From NCBI GenBank assembly GCA_910575075.1, contig CAJTCY010000013.1:1-64000 (forward strand): a stretch of DNA of 64,000 nt, in the 5' to 3' direction. Positions 16,984-25,973 of this stretch are shown here, piece by piece (the first letter of the stretch is position 1; every line of letters begins with the position of its first letter). The notes under the pieces are model-generated. The model did no database searches and had not been told where the DNA came from. It was given only the letters and a program-made list of their open reading frames with translations. The DNA is from Lachnospiraceae bacterium (GTDB lineage: Bacteria; Bacillota; Clostridia; Lachnospirales; Lachnospiraceae). The translations under genes were made by a program, and so were the position numbers.

Positions 16984-19065
16984 TTATTTTACAACCTTAA
17001 TGGTAATAGTTCCTTTCTTATTGCTTCCGTCTGTTGCTGTTGCAGTAACTTTAATCTTCAAGCCTTTCTTTGCTGTCTTTTTAACAGTTACTACACCCTT
17101 CTTGTTGACAGATGCAAACTTAGCGCTCTTCTTGTCAAGACTCCACTTCAAAGTCTTGTTTGCCTTCTTACCATTTGTCTTAACAGTTGCCTTTACCGTA
17201 ATTTTCTTGCCTGCCTTGACAGTTTTCTTTGCCTTCAGGGAAACCTTGGTAACGGCATTCTTCATAATGGTGATGGTAATGGTTGCCTTCTTCTTGCTTC
17301 CATCTTTTGCTAAAGCAGTAACTTTAATTTTCTTGCCAGCTCCTGCTTTCTTAGTTGTTACAGTACTTCCTTTCAAGGTTGCATATTTCTTATCTTTGCT
17401 GGAAATACTCCAGGTTACAGCCTTGTTAGATGCATTCTTGGGTGCTACTGTAGCAGCCAGTTTTACCTTCTTGCCTGCTGCAATCTTAATTGATTTTCCA
17501 TTGGTAATTGTTACTTTGGTAACCTTTACAAATGGAGCCGGTGCAGAAGCTTTTTTAACTGTCACAACTGCTGTATCCTTTTTGCTGGTATCTTTTTTAG
17601 ATGTTGCTGTTACTGTCAAGCTAGCAGCAGTCTCATTCGCTGCTACTGTCAGCTTACCTGTTGCATCAATCGTACTCTTTCCACCGCTTACTGTCCAAGT
17701 TACTGCTTTGTCTGCTGCCGCAAGATCGGTACCCTGAACTGTTGCTGTAAACTGCTGTGTTTTTCCTACCTCTACGGTTGCTGTTTTCGGTGCTACAGTC
17801 ACGCTTGTAACCTTAGCCACCGGTGTTACTGACGTAGATTTAACGGTTACGGTTGCTGTACCAGATTTCGCATCATCTGTCTTAGATGTAGCCGTTACTG
17901 TCAAAGTAGCTGCTGTCTCATCTGCTGCCACTGTCAGCTTACCTGTTGCATCAATCGTACTCTTTCCACCGCTTACTGTCCAAGTTACTTCCTTATCACT
18001 GTCAGCAAGATTGGTACCCTCAACTGTTGCTGTAAACTGCTGTGTTTTTCCTTTTTCTACTTCTGCTGTCTTTGGTGTTACCCCTACACCTGTAACCTCT
18101 GGCTGTTCTCCTGTAGACTGAACCGTTACAGTCGCTGTACCAGATTTCGTATCATCTGTTTTAGATGTAGCTGTTACTGTCAAAGTAGCTTCTGTCTCAT
18201 CTTCTGCTACTGTCAGCTTACCTGTTGCATCAATATTACTCTTCGTACCGCTTACTGTCCAAGTTACTTCCTTATCACTATCAGCAAGATTGGTACCCTC
18301 AACTGTTGCTGTAAATTGCTGTGTTCCTTTTTTCGCTACTGTTACAGTTGCTGGTGCTACCGTTACGCCAGAAATCTCTGCCTCCTGGCTTATAACCGTT
18401 ACAGTCGCTGTACCAGATTTCGTGGTATTTGTCTTAGATGTAGCCGTTACTGTCAAAGTCTCAGCAGTCTCATCTGCTGCTACCGTCAATTCACCAGTTG
18501 CACTAATCGTACTCTTTGTACTGCTTACTGCCCAAGTTACTTCCTTATCACCAGCAGCAAGATTTCGTCCTGTAACATTTGCCGTAAACTGTTGCTTACC
18601 ACCTTTTCTCAAACTTGCTGAACCTGGTGTTACCTCTACCTTATCAACAACTTTTTCACTTCCATTGTCATCACTGACAACAACTTTCACTGCTTCCAAT
18701 GCTCTAATTGCATCTCTTACCATTTTCTTAGTTACTGTTACATCTGGAGATACCTCAAAAGCGTTTACAACACCCTTTGCAGCCGCTATTGCAGTTTTCA
18801 TCTCTTGCAAACCTGATGTAACCTTATTTTCATCTTTAATCTTTTTCTCTGCCTTAGCAATCGCCTGCTTTAATATTCCTATGTCCGCTGACACCACTGC
18901 TGCTCCATCGTCACCAGTTACCTGATCTGCATCGCTTGGGCTTACTGTCCCTACAGCCGTACCCTCATTTGCCGCATTCACCTCGAATACCCCGGCAAAG
19001 TTTATTCCTGAGACTGCAATTGCTACTGCCAGGAATAATGATAATAGTTTCTTTCCTCGTTTCAT
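16984..19065 (-). CDS. Secreted Ig-like (Big_2) repeat surface protein
   Basis: A 693-residue exported protein with a signal peptide (1-31, ending FEVNA). Residues 50-135 form a FIVAR-like helical segment. Four near-identical Ig-like repeats of about 85-92 residues follow (about 140-505), each with QQFTA, DKEVTW or DKAVTW, a TGxLTVAxxE step and LTVTATSK; they differ by only a few residues. Two Lys-rich Big_2-like modules (510-693) close the protein. The last (AVTKVSLKAKKTVKAGKK onward) resembles the end of the GH30-like enzyme, so both may use it to hold the cell wall. No enzyme domain and no LPXTG motif is seen. A structural, adhesive or scaffold role is likely. It occupies the place after trmD where rplS usually lies. 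AGGAGG precedes the start. Confidence 0.85.
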   Translation of the reverse strand: MKRGKKLLSLFLAVAIAVSGINFAGVFEVNAANEGTAVGTVSPSDADQVTGDDGAAVVSADIGILKQAIAKAEKKIKDENKVTSGLQEMKTAIAAAKGVVNAFEVSPDVTVTKKMVRDAIRALEAVKVVVSDDNGSEKVVDKVEVTPGSASLRKGGKQQFTANVTGRNLAAGDKEVTWAVSSTKSTISATGELTVAADETAETLTVTATSKTNTTKSGTATVTVISQEAEISGVTVAPATVTVAKKGTQQFTATVEGTNLADSDKEVTWTVSGTKSNIDATGKLTVAEDETEATLTVTATSKTDDTKSGTATVTVQSTGEQPEVTGVGVTPKTAEVEKGKTQQFTATVEGTNLADSDKEVTWTVSGGKSTIDATGKLTVAADETAATLTVTATSKTDDAKSGTATVTVKSTSVTPVAKVTSVTVAPKTATVEVGKTQQFTATVQGTDLAAADKAVTWTVSGGKSTIDATGKLTVAANETAASLTVTATSKKDTSKKDTAVVTVKKASAPAPFVKVTKVTITNGKSIKIAAGKKVKLAATVAPKNASNKAVTWSISSKDKKYATLKGSTVTTKKAGAGKKIKVTALAKDGSKKKATITITIMKNAVTKVSLKAKKTVKAGKKITVKATVKTNGKKANKTLKWSLDKKSAKFASVNKKGVVTVKKTAKKGLKIKVTATATDGSNKKGTITIKVVK
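17570..18610. repeat. Four in-frame tandem DNA repeats inside the Ig-like protein gene
   Basis: Blocks starting near 17570, 17850, 18130 and 18410 share long stretches at DNA level, such as GCTTACTGTCCAAGTTACTT and CAGCTTACCTGTTGCATCAA. The period is about 270-280 bases. Such repeats expand and contract by recombination, so copy number may differ between strains or be collapsed in assemblies. Confidence 0.85.
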
Positions 19066-19272
19066 GCTTATCCTCCTTCTTTATTCGTGAAACCCTAACT
19101 TTTCTTGTTCCTCTATAACATTATACCAATATATTCCATATCCCTCTTACTTCATATATTGTGTATAGAAAAACCTTTTTTTCTCACTTCAAAAGTATAT
19201 CCCTCTTTTTACTATTTTTCAATTGGCTAATTTATGAAAATAGTATTAAAATCAATTTTCTTTTTGTATATT

Positions 19273-20007
19273 TTAACCGAAGCTGTCTTGCTGAGCCAGC
19301 CATTCCTGCTCCTGGGAGGTAAGAACTGCCTTCTCCAGCAGGTCCGGCCTGCGTTCTCTGGTACGGAGAATTGCCTGCTGCCTGCGCCAAATTTCTATAT
19401 TTTTATGGTGTCCTGACAGGAGTACCTGCGGCACCTTTTTTCCCCGCCATTCTTCTGGTCTGGAATATTGGGGGTATTCCAGCAGATTTCCCTCAAAGGA
19501 CTCTGCTGAACCGGATTCCTGGTTGCCCAGCACCCCCGGCACCATTCTGGATACAGCGTCAATAATCACCATTGCCGGAAGTTCGCCGCCTGTCAGCACA
19601 TAATCTCCAATCGAAATATAATCTGTCACAATTTCTTCCAGCACCCGCTCGTCAATACCTTCATAGTGTCCGCAAAGCAGAATCAGCTCATCCTCCACTG
19701 CCAGTTCTTTCGCCATCTGTTGGGTAAACGTCCTGCCCTGAGGCGTCACATACACACATCTGGGCTTCCTGCCAATCTGGGCCGTCACAGATTCCCATGC
19801 ACGGTAAACAGGCTGCGCCTGCATCAGCATTCCCGCACCGCCTCCATAAGGATAATCATCTACATTATGGTGCTTATTTTCTGAATAATCCCGAATGTCA
19901 ACAGCATTGACCTTTAGGAGCCCTGCCTGGGACGCCCGGCCGATAATGCTGGTATTCATACCCTGAATCACCATTTCAGGAAATAAAGTTAAAATATGAA
20001 AATTCAT
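19273..20007 (-). CDS. trmD: tRNA (guanine-N1-)-methyltransferase TrmD
   Basis: A 244-residue cytoplasmic SPOUT enzyme that makes m1G37 in tRNAs and so prevents +1 frameshifting. Landmarks are [10 protein letters not shown] at the start, [22 protein letters not shown], and the trefoil-knot SAM-binding [14 protein letters not shown]. The start lies one base after the rimM stop (TGACATG), so translation is coupled. It is the last gene of the ylxM-ffh-rpsP-khpA-rimM-trmD unit. In many Bacillota rplS follows trmD; here it does not. Confidence 0.97.
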   Translation of the reverse strand: MNFHILTLFPEMVIQGMNTSIIGRASQAGLLKVNAVDIRDYSENKHHNVDDYPYGGGAGMLMQAQPVYRAWESVTAQIGRKPRCVYVTPQGRTFTQQMAKELAVEDELILLCGHYEGIDERVLEEIVTDYISIGDYVLTGGELPAMVIIDAVSRMVPGVLGNQESGSAESFEGNLLEYPQYSRPEEWRGKKVPQVLLSGHHKNIEIWRRQQAILRTRERRPDLLEKAVLTSQEQEWLAQQDSFG

Positions 20008-20008
20008 G

Positions 20009-20557
20009 TCAAACTTCCTCCAACAGCCCCGGCATCAAATGTACCTGCATACTCCGTTCCTCCATATCCACTCTGCGGATGCATTCATGGATTGCAGGAA
20101 GCAGCAGTTCTCTGTTTTTGCCCGGCACTCTGGCTGCATAAGGTGAATCCTGGGCTACTTCCACAATATAGACATCATTTGCGCCTGTCAAAAGCACATC
20201 TTTAACCTCTCCCAGCAACTGTCCCTCTTCCGTATTCACTTTCATGCCAATCAGATCAGCGATAAAGTATTCATCTTTTTCACATTTCACTGCCTGTTCT
20301 CTGGTTACAAAGAGGCCTTTTCCCTTATATTTCTCTATATCATTGATATTATCTATGCCTTTAAATTTCAGAATCACCATATTCTTAAAGAATTTTACCT
20401 GAAGGATCTCCATTTCCTGATATCCTTTCCCAATGTCGAGAAAAACCTTTTTCATTTTCTTGAAACGGTTTACATCATCTGTCATGGGAAATACTTTTAC
20501 CTCTCCCCGTACTCCATGGGTCGTGGCAATGGCTCCCACCTGCAATAAATCTTCCAT
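20009..20557 (-). CDS. rimM: Ribosome maturation factor RimM
   Basis: A 182-residue cytoplasmic factor for 30S subunit assembly. The N-terminal beta-barrel carries [17 protein letters not shown] and the C-terminal PRC-barrel covers about 95-175 with [11 protein letters not shown] and [13 protein letters not shown]. It binds S19 and helps mature the 16S head region. It is preceded by a hairpin with T-run (20649-20690) after khpA, so its expression may be partly uncoupled from the upstream genes. A good AAGGAG-type site precedes MEDLLQVG. Confidence 0.96.
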   Translation of the reverse strand: MEDLLQVGAIATTHGVRGEVKVFPMTDDVNRFKKMKKVFLDIGKGYQEMEILQVKFFKNMVILKFKGIDNINDIEKYKGKGLFVTREQAVKCEKDEYFIADLIGMKVNTEEGQLLGEVKDVLLTGANDVYIVEVAQDSPYAARVPGKNRELLLPAIHECIRRVDMEERSMQVHLMPGLLEEV

Positions 20558-20648
20558 ACCATGCTCCTTTATTTAAGAACTTTCTATAAAATTCCTCCTT
20601 CTTCTCCTGGCTGTTACTAAGATAACAAAAAGAAGAGGCTACAGATAT

Positions 20649-20690
20649 GGAAAAACTGCTGCAAAACCGATCTCAATTCTGCAGCAGCTT
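20649..20690 (-). terminator. Hairpin with T-run between khpA and rimM
   Basis: CTGCTGCA (minus strand, 20687-20680) and TGCAGCAG (20663-20656) form a stem followed by TTTTTCC. It stands inside an operon-like cluster, so it may attenuate rather than end transcription. Confidence 0.65.
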
Positions 20691-20703
20691 CCTGCCCGAT
20701 TTG

Positions 20704-20934
20704 TTACTGTACAATATCCACAATAACTTTCTTGTCACTTTTGGCCGCTGCTGCTTTCACAACAGCTCGGATGGCTTTTGCAATCCGGCCCTGCTTACCG
20801 ATTACCTTCCCCATATCTGTCTGGGCAACATGCAGTTCCAAAACAATAGATTTATCATTTTCTGTCTCTGTAACCGCAACTTGTTCCGGATAATCTACAA
20901 GGGCTTTGGCAATTACCTCTACTAATTCTTTCAT
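20704..20934 (-). CDS. khpA: KH-domain RNA-binding protein KhpA
   Basis: A 76-residue KH-domain protein (YlqC/KhpA type). The GxxG loop region reads MGKVIGKQGRIAKAIRAVV. The family pairs with KhpB (Jag) and binds many transcripts, with roles in cell division and envelope growth in other Bacillota. Its position between rpsP and rimM is the standard one. Start at 20934 is supported by a GGGGTGATGTA context with an AGGTG-like site and by the family N-terminus MKELVEVIAKALVD. Confidence 0.95.
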   Translation of the reverse strand: MKELVEVIAKALVDYPEQVAVTETENDKSIVLELHVAQTDMGKVIGKQGRIAKAIRAVVKAAAAKSDKKVIVDIVQ

Positions 20935-20952
20935 TACATCACCCCACGAAAA

Positions 20953-21195
20953 TTATTTCTCGATGCCGGCTGCTTTGAAGATCTTTCCTACCATCTCTGT
21001 AGGCTGAGCGCCATTTGCCAGCCACTTCTTTGCTAATTCCTCATTTACATGAAATTCGCTGGGATCCTTGGTGGGATCATAGGTTCCAATCTCCTCGATG
21101 CATTTTCCGTCTCTGGGAGATCTGGAATCAGCAACCACGATTCTATAAAAAGGAGCTTTTTTCTGTCCCATTCTCTTTAATCTGATCTTTACCAT
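20953..21195 (-). CDS. rpsP: 30S ribosomal protein S16
   Basis: An 80-residue small-subunit protein. [25 protein letters not shown] opens with the family signature (residues 3-20 are the conserved core), followed by [14 protein letters not shown] and [11 protein letters not shown]. Length and start agree with other Clostridia; AGGAGGTG stands before the ATG. Second ribosomal-process gene after ffh in the operon. Confidence 0.98.
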   Translation of the reverse strand: MVKIRLKRMGQKKAPFYRIVVADSRSPRDGKCIEEIGTYDPTKDPSEFHVNEELAKKWLANGAQPTEMVGKIFKAAGIEK

Positions 21196-21268
21196 TACCT
21201 TTCACCTCCTGGTTTTGTTCTATATATTTTGGTAATCAGGTATGTATGATACATTCCCTGTTACTTGC

Positions 21269-22624
21269 TTATAATCCAAAGGGCAGTTTAAATCCGCCCC
21301 GGCGCCTGCCTTTTGTCCCCATCATTCCAGGCATCTGCTTCATCATTTTTCTCGACTGCTCAAACTGCTTCACCAGACGGTTTACCTCGCTGATATCCAC
21401 ACCGGCGCCTTTGGCAATTCTGCGCTTTCTGCTTGGATTCAGAATAGAAGGATTCGCCCTCTCCCTGGGTGTCATGGAATAAATGATTCCCTCAATCCGC
21501 GCCATTTTTTTCTCATCCATGGCATTCTCAATCTCAGCAATCTGTGCTCCTCCAATTCCCGGCATCATCTTAAGCATACTGGAAATACCGCCCATCTTTT
21601 TCATCTGGTTCATGGACTCCAGATAATCGTCAAAGCCAAATTCGGCTTTCTTCATCTTCTGTTCCAGCTCTCTTGCTTTTTCTTCGTCGATATTCTCCTG
21701 AGCCTTTTCAATCAGTGTCAGTACATCGCCCATGCCGAGAATACGGTTCGCCATACGGTCTGGATAAAACTGCTCCAGATCCGATAATTTCTCTCCCATT
21801 CCTACATACAAGATAGGTTTTCCTGTCACGGCACGGATGGACAATGCCGCTCCGCCTCTGGTATCGCCGTCCAGCTTAGTCAAAATCACACCGTCAATGC
21901 CAATTCTCTCCTGAAAAGTATTTGCCACATTTACAGCATCCTGTCCAGTCATAGCATCCACTACCAATATGGTCTGGTGCACTTCTATCTGATTCTTTAT
22001 CTCGCACAGTTCCTGCATCATCTCCTGATCAATGTGGAGACGTCCTGCAGTATCTAGTATGACCACATTCTGCTCTTTGGCTTTGGCATGCTCTAAAGCT
22101 GCCTTAGCAATATCCACCGGCTTATGGCTGTCTCCCATGGAAAATACTTCTACTCCCTGCTTCTCTCCGTTAATCTGAAGCTGCTGAATCGCTGCCGGAC
22201 GATACACGTCACATGCTGCAAGCAATGGTTTCTTCCCTTTCTGCTTCAGCTTACCGGCTATCTTCGCCGTAGTAGTCGTCTTACCTGCTCCCTGCAGGCC
22301 TGCCATCATAATAACAGTAATCTCCGCACCTGGTTTTAACGCAATCTCTGTTGTCTCCGAACCCATCAGGGAAACCAGTTCTTCATTTACGATCTTAATG
22401 ACCATCTGCCCCGGATTCAGGCCATTCATTACATCCTGCCCCACGGCACGTTCCTGAACAGACTTTACAAACTGCTTTACTACCTTAAAGTTTACGTCTG
22501 CTTCCAGCAAAGCAAGCTTGACTTCTTTCAGCGCCGCTTTCACATCATCTTCTGTGAGCAGCCCTTTGCTCCGCAGGGATTTGAAAACATTCTGTAGTTT
22601 TTCGGACAAACTGTCAAATGCCAT
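21269..22624 (-). CDS. ffh: Signal recognition particle protein Ffh
   Basis: A 451-residue SRP GTPase. The N domain (1-90) is followed by the G domain with GLQGAGKTTTTAKIAGKL (P-loop, about residue 108), DVYRPAAIQQL, DTAGRLH and TKLDGDTRGG. The Met-rich M domain (about 300-440) has MMPGIGG and NPSILNPSRKRRIAKGAG, which bind SRP RNA and signal sequences. It directs membrane and secreted proteins to the translocon through FtsY. Its start is one base past the ylxM stop, so the two are coupled. Confidence 0.98.
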   Translation of the reverse strand: MAFDSLSEKLQNVFKSLRSKGLLTEDDVKAALKEVKLALLEADVNFKVVKQFVKSVQERAVGQDVMNGLNPGQMVIKIVNEELVSLMGSETTEIALKPGAEITVIMMAGLQGAGKTTTTAKIAGKLKQKGKKPLLAACDVYRPAAIQQLQINGEKQGVEVFSMGDSHKPVDIAKAALEHAKAKEQNVVILDTAGRLHIDQEMMQELCEIKNQIEVHQTILVVDAMTGQDAVNVANTFQERIGIDGVILTKLDGDTRGGAALSIRAVTGKPILYVGMGEKLSDLEQFYPDRMANRILGMGDVLTLIEKAQENIDEEKARELEQKMKKAEFGFDDYLESMNQMKKMGGISSMLKMMPGIGGAQIAEIENAMDEKKMARIEGIIYSMTPRERANPSILNPSRKRRIAKGAGVDISEVNRLVKQFEQSRKMMKQMPGMMGTKGRRRGGFKLPFGL

Positions 22625-22625
22625 A

Positions 22626-22970
22626 CTATAACTCCTCTAATATCTCACTGGAAATAACTTCTATCTCAGCCATTGCCTGTGCTTCATTTCCACTCTGGTA
22701 ATTCCTGGAAAGCGCCTGTATCCTCATAATTTTTTCTTTGTTCTTAAGGAAACGCGCCAGTAAATGCAGCTTCTGTTCGTAGCCTTCCAGAATTCTGTCA
22801 CACCGTTTCACCAGGTCATAAACCCCCTGGCGGCTGATGCCTTCCACCTCTGCAATCTCACTCAGCGACAGGTCATCCAGCACAAATGCTTCGTATACAT
22901 TACGCTGGTGCTCTGTCAGCAGATCTCCATAAAAATCATAAAGATAGGTCTGCATTACTTTCTTTTCCAT
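22626..22970 (-). CDS. ylxM: SRP-associated regulator YlxM
   Basis: A 114-residue protein with a sigma-70 region 4-like helix-turn-helix (HQRNVYEAFVLDDLSLSEIA, then GISRQGVYDLVKRC). YlxM family members bind and modulate SRP GTPase activity in streptococci. I chose 22970 (MEKKVMQTYLYDF) because GAGGTGAT lies before it; the upstream start adds a Cys-rich tail unlike the family. It heads the ffh operon. Confidence 0.93.
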   Translation of the reverse strand: MEKKVMQTYLYDFYGDLLTEHQRNVYEAFVLDDLSLSEIAEVEGISRQGVYDLVKRCDRILEGYEQKLHLLARFLKNKEKIMRIQALSRNYQSGNEAQAMAEIEVISSEILEEL

Positions 22971-23123
22971 TCTTATCACCTCAGGTATCATACAACAAAA
23001 AAAAGAGAGTGTCAAGTATTTTCTCTTTACGAACTATCGTTCACCCTCTTTACTGTCAAAACCGTATTCCCTTTGAAATCATTCACACAATTCTTTCTCG
23101 AAAACTCAAATCTTTATTAATTG

Positions 23124-23699
23124 CTATTCGCGCAAGATCTGCCTTTTAAATTCAGCCTGTTTTTTTACAATTTCACAAAAATCTTTCTTCACAGTCTCAT
23201 ATTTAGAAGGGTCTCGCAAAACAGCTGATGGATGAAATGTCGCAGTCAGCGCACAATTTTTACGGTATATCCATGTGCCGTGCTGCCTGGTGATTTTAAA
23301 GTCGGAGGAAATAATACGCTGTGCAGCTACGCGGCCAAGGCAAACAATGATTCTGGGTTTTAGAAGAAACGTCTCATATTTCAGATATGAAAAACATGCC
23401 TGCTTCTCTTCTTCCCTGGGATCACGGTTGCCAGGAGGATGGCATTTCAAAATATTGGTAATGTAAATCTCTTCTCTGCCCAAACCACAATCCCGTAGCA
23501 GACTGTCCAATATTTCCCCGGAACGCCCAACAAATGGCATCCCCTGCTGGTCTTCTTGTCCCCCAGGAGCTTCGGCAATCAGCATAATATCGGCCTGATG
23601 GCATCCACGTCCCATGACTGGCCGGTTTCGCGTCAGGCTCAATGAGCATTGGGTACAGGCAGCAACATGCTGTTCAATGTCATTCCATGTATATTGCAT
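23124..23699 (-). CDS. Family 4 uracil-DNA glycosylase (4Fe-4S)
   Basis: A 191-residue base-excision repair enzyme. Cys pair CTQC (about residues 15-18) and later Cys in LKCHPPGNRDP and QACFSYL match the Fe-S ligands of family 4 UDG. The uracil pocket motifs are AEAPGGQEDQQGMPFVG (about 42-58) and ATFHPSAVLRDP near the end. Start at 23699 has AAGGAG 7 bases upstream; the open frame extends upstream over the end of the macro-domain gene, but that extension does not resemble the family. It is a single gene on the minus strand. Confidence 0.9.
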   Translation of the reverse strand: MQYTWNDIEQHVAACTQCSLSLTRNRPVMGRGCHQADIMLIAEAPGGQEDQQGMPFVGRSGEILDSLLRDCGLGREEIYITNILKCHPPGNRDPREEEKQACFSYLKYETFLLKPRIIVCLGRVAAQRIISSDFKITRQHGTWIYRKNCALTATFHPSAVLRDPSKYETVKKDFCEIVKKQAEFKRQILRE

Positions 23700-23838
23700 A
23701 TAATCTCCTTTTTTCAAATGAATTCTAAAAGCATTCTTTACTTTCACGTAAAGAACGGTATATATTACGTCCAAATAAGAATCCTTCCGTCTCAGGCTCT
23801 TCATTTTCTGCAAGAAAGTAGCACAGTCTGATCGAAAA

Positions 23839-24351
23839 TCAGACAAACTTATCGACTTCACTTTTGTATGCTGCCAGCGTTCTGTCATCAAACAGCACCC
23901 ACTCAACCATATCAATCCTATCTGGGAACTGCTCAAAGAACCGATAGACTGCCGCAACCGCTTCTTTCGCTGCCTTATCCACGGGATATCCAAAAACCCC
24001 AGTTGAAATCGAAGGGAATGCCACGGTACGGATTCTGTTCTCCGCAGCGACCTTCAGAGAATTAAAATAGCAGGATGCGAGTTTCTCTGGCTCTCCGTTT
24101 GAGCCGCCATGCCAAACGGGCCCAACAGTATGGATTACATAATCGCATGGCAGATTATAACCGCCCGTCAATTTTGCTTCCCCCGTCTGGCAGCCATGGA
24201 GTGTCCGACATTCTTCTAAGAGCTGTGGTCCCGCCGCTCTGTGAATTGCACCGTCCACGCCGCCTCCTCCGAGAAGGCTCTTATTTGCCGCATTGACGAT
24301 TGCCTGTACATCCGTAATTTTCGTTATGTCTCCTTTTACAATCTTTATCAT
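23839..24351 (-). CDS. Macro-domain O-acetyl-ADP-ribose deacetylase-like protein
   Basis: A 170-residue single macro domain of the YmdB/MacroD type. It binds ADP-ribose and usually hydrolyses O-acetyl-ADP-ribose or mono-ADP-ribosyl-Glu/Asp. Motifs: GDITKI, the catalytic loop [19 protein letters not shown] (about 18-36), [15 protein letters not shown], and [14 protein letters not shown] (about 118-131). All catalytic-loop residues are present. No TIR or sirtuin partner is adjacent; the next gene downstream is the UDG. A housekeeping role in ADP-ribose metabolism is the simplest view. Confidence 0.92.
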   Translation of the reverse strand: MIKIVKGDITKITDVQAIVNAANKSLLGGGGVDGAIHRAAGPQLLEECRTLHGCQTGEAKLTGGYNLPCDYVIHTVGPVWHGGSNGEPEKLASCYFNSLKVAAENRIRTVAFPSISTGVFGYPVDKAAKEAVAAVYRFFEQFPDRIDMVEWVLFDDRTLAAYKSEVDKFV

Positions 24352-24397
24352 TTCCGTTTATCCTCTCAAATAACAATCTTTGTTTTCCAAAAATGGC

Positions 24398-24808
24398 TTA
24401 CTTTCCTTTCACAAATCCAACTGCGCTTTTCAGTTCACTATTTTTATCTTGTACATTTTTTATAAACTCTGTAAATTCATCGGTACCCCAAATTTCCCGA
24501 ACTTCCTTTTCCGTATAAAGCATTCCTACATCATGCATATAAGCACACATCAAAATCAGAAATGTATCTATACCTGAAAGTTTCTTTATTCTTTTTCTTC
24601 CAAGTACAGATTCAATTGCCGATATAATATTAACAGAGTGAAAGACATCATGTGTGCTATAAGTAGGAAACGTAGTCATTACAGATGAAAGATATCTATT
24701 AAGCTTACGCTTTTGTAAATCGTAAACACTTTCTAAACTTTTACAATTATCATTTATGTTTCCTAATTTACATAGATGCTTTTCCAAAGTATATTGTTTA
24801 TTTACCAT
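24398..24808 (-). pseudogene. Truncated HD-domain protein
   Basis: A 136-residue fragment that begins well (MVNKQYTLEKHLCKLG) and contains an HD-type start: FPTYSTHDVFHSVNII (about 48-62) and CAYMHDVGMLY (about 88-98). It then ends abruptly at VGFVKGK. Similar N-termini occur, as far as I recall, in much longer HD proteins that carry an HSP90-like ATPase region. The rest is absent here and a MITE lies just upstream, so a remnant is likely. A short functional protein is not excluded, since the frame has its own start and stop. Confidence 0.5.
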
Positions 24809-24917
24809 AACTTATACTCCCTTCTTTCGCTGTAATTTTTTAGCTGACAATATCTACGTTGTCACTTGTATCCCTCATTCATAACATTTCCTGCTTTTTC
24901 CACCTTTATTATCTATC

Positions 24918-25232
24918 ATAAATTAAGTTGACAAAAGGTGTTCAAAAATGACGTTGGCAATTTGCACAAATAGGTGCAAAAAGTTGTGACTTGTCCTGAC
25001 GGTTAGAATTTCTTAGTGTTTGATCTCAGAACCAGCAATTTCCAAACAGGATGTTTGGAAATTGCTTATCTGAGCCAGGGATGGCGAATATAAGCCGGTT
25101 GCGTAAAGTTTCTATATTTTTTGCTGGAACACTTAGAAATTCTTCTGTCTGGGACAGTTGGAACAACGTTTGTATTTATTTGTGCAAATTACCAATGAGC
25201 ATTTGTAAAACTACCATTTGATACCTTAATCC
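24918..25232. repeat. Fold-back MITE, family 3, copy 1 (diverged ends)
   Basis: About 315 bases without a gene, alignable over nearly the whole length with 56850-57161. Inner arms AGAATTTCTTAGTGTT and AACACTTAGAAATTCT pair, as do AGCAATTTCCAAACA and TGTTTGGAAATTGC. The terminal repeats (TTAAGTTGACAAAAGGTG against GGTATCAAATGGTAGT) have drifted, and I see no clear target duplication, so this copy is probably older. It fills most of the 24809-25325 gap. Confidence 0.8.
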
Positions 25233-25325
25233 TATAATAGCATAATACTAAATATCTTTAAAGAGGAAACATCCATGCCGCAGCAAGAAATGTTCCCTCT
25301 TCTAAAACGTAAATATGCCTTCCCC

Positions 25326-25973
25326 CTACAAGTTGCCGATTTCTTGCATTGCCTGGTTAAGATTCCGGCATATCTTCGAACAACAGGGCAGTATCTCAGG
25401 TGAAGGCTCTATCAGGTCCGGCACCATAACGGTTATGCAGCCTGCCGCATATCCTGCCCTTATGCCATTTTCGCTATCTTCAAACACGAGGCACTCATTC
25501 GGTAAACATTCAATCCTTTCCGCTGCATATAAAAAGATATCTGGCGCTGGTTTTCCATTCTCTACTTCCGTTCCACTGATAATCGCATCAAAATATCCTC
25601 GCATATTTGCCCTTTTCAGATTTGCCTCAATCTGCTCCATAGAACTGCTGCTGGCAACAGCCGTGCGGATGCCTTTTTCTCTGAAAAATGCCAGTATTTC
25701 ATACACCCCTTCTTTCACCGGGACATGAACGGACAGTTTTTTCCTGATTCGTTCCATGCATTCCGCCACGATGAAAGAACCGTCAGAAACATGGTAATAC
25801 TCTTTAATCACCTGACACATATATGGCCCGTTTGTCCCGGAAATGGCCTTCAGAAATCCATCCCCCAGCCGTATGTTCCGTTCATCTGCTAATTCCTGCC
25901 ACGTCTGCTGATATACGCGTTCTGTATCAAACATCAGCCCATCCATGTCAAAAATTGCACCTTTACATTTCAT
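25326..25973 (-). CDS. HAD-superfamily hydrolase, beta-phosphoglucomutase-like
   Basis: A 215-residue cytoplasmic HAD phosphatase or phosphomutase. FDMDGLMFDTE gives the nucleophile and acid Asp pair (about residues 8-18), ASSSS is motif II, a Lys in GKPAPDIF is motif III, and FEDSENGIRAG is motif IV. The cap domain is the small helical type (about 20-85) typical of beta-phosphoglucomutase and sugar-phosphate phosphatases. It overlaps the sugar symporter gene by 11 bases, so it belongs to the operon SDR-symporter-HAD. It probably acts on a sugar or polyol phosphate from that pathway. Confidence 0.85.
   Translation of the reverse strand: MKCKGAIFDMDGLMFDTERVYQQTWQELADERNIRLGDGFLKAISGTNGPYMCQVIKEYYHVSDGSFIVAECMERIRKKLSVHVPVKEGVYEILAFFREKGIRTAVASSSSMEQIEANLKRANMRGYFDAIISGTEVENGKPAPDIFLYAAERIECLPNECLVFEDSENGIRAGYAAGCITVMVPDLIEPSPEILPCCSKICRNLNQAMQEIGNL

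Noticed and set aside
17570-18610. CRISPR-like periodicity
   Set aside because: The repeats are about 270-280 bases, in frame and inside a protein gene, with no short repeat/spacer pattern.
23839-24351. Macro-domain gene as a Thoeris-type ThsA partner
   Set aside because: It is a single soluble YmdB-like domain next to a DNA repair gene, with no membrane helices and no TIR gene nearby; the TIR gene is almost 39 kb away.
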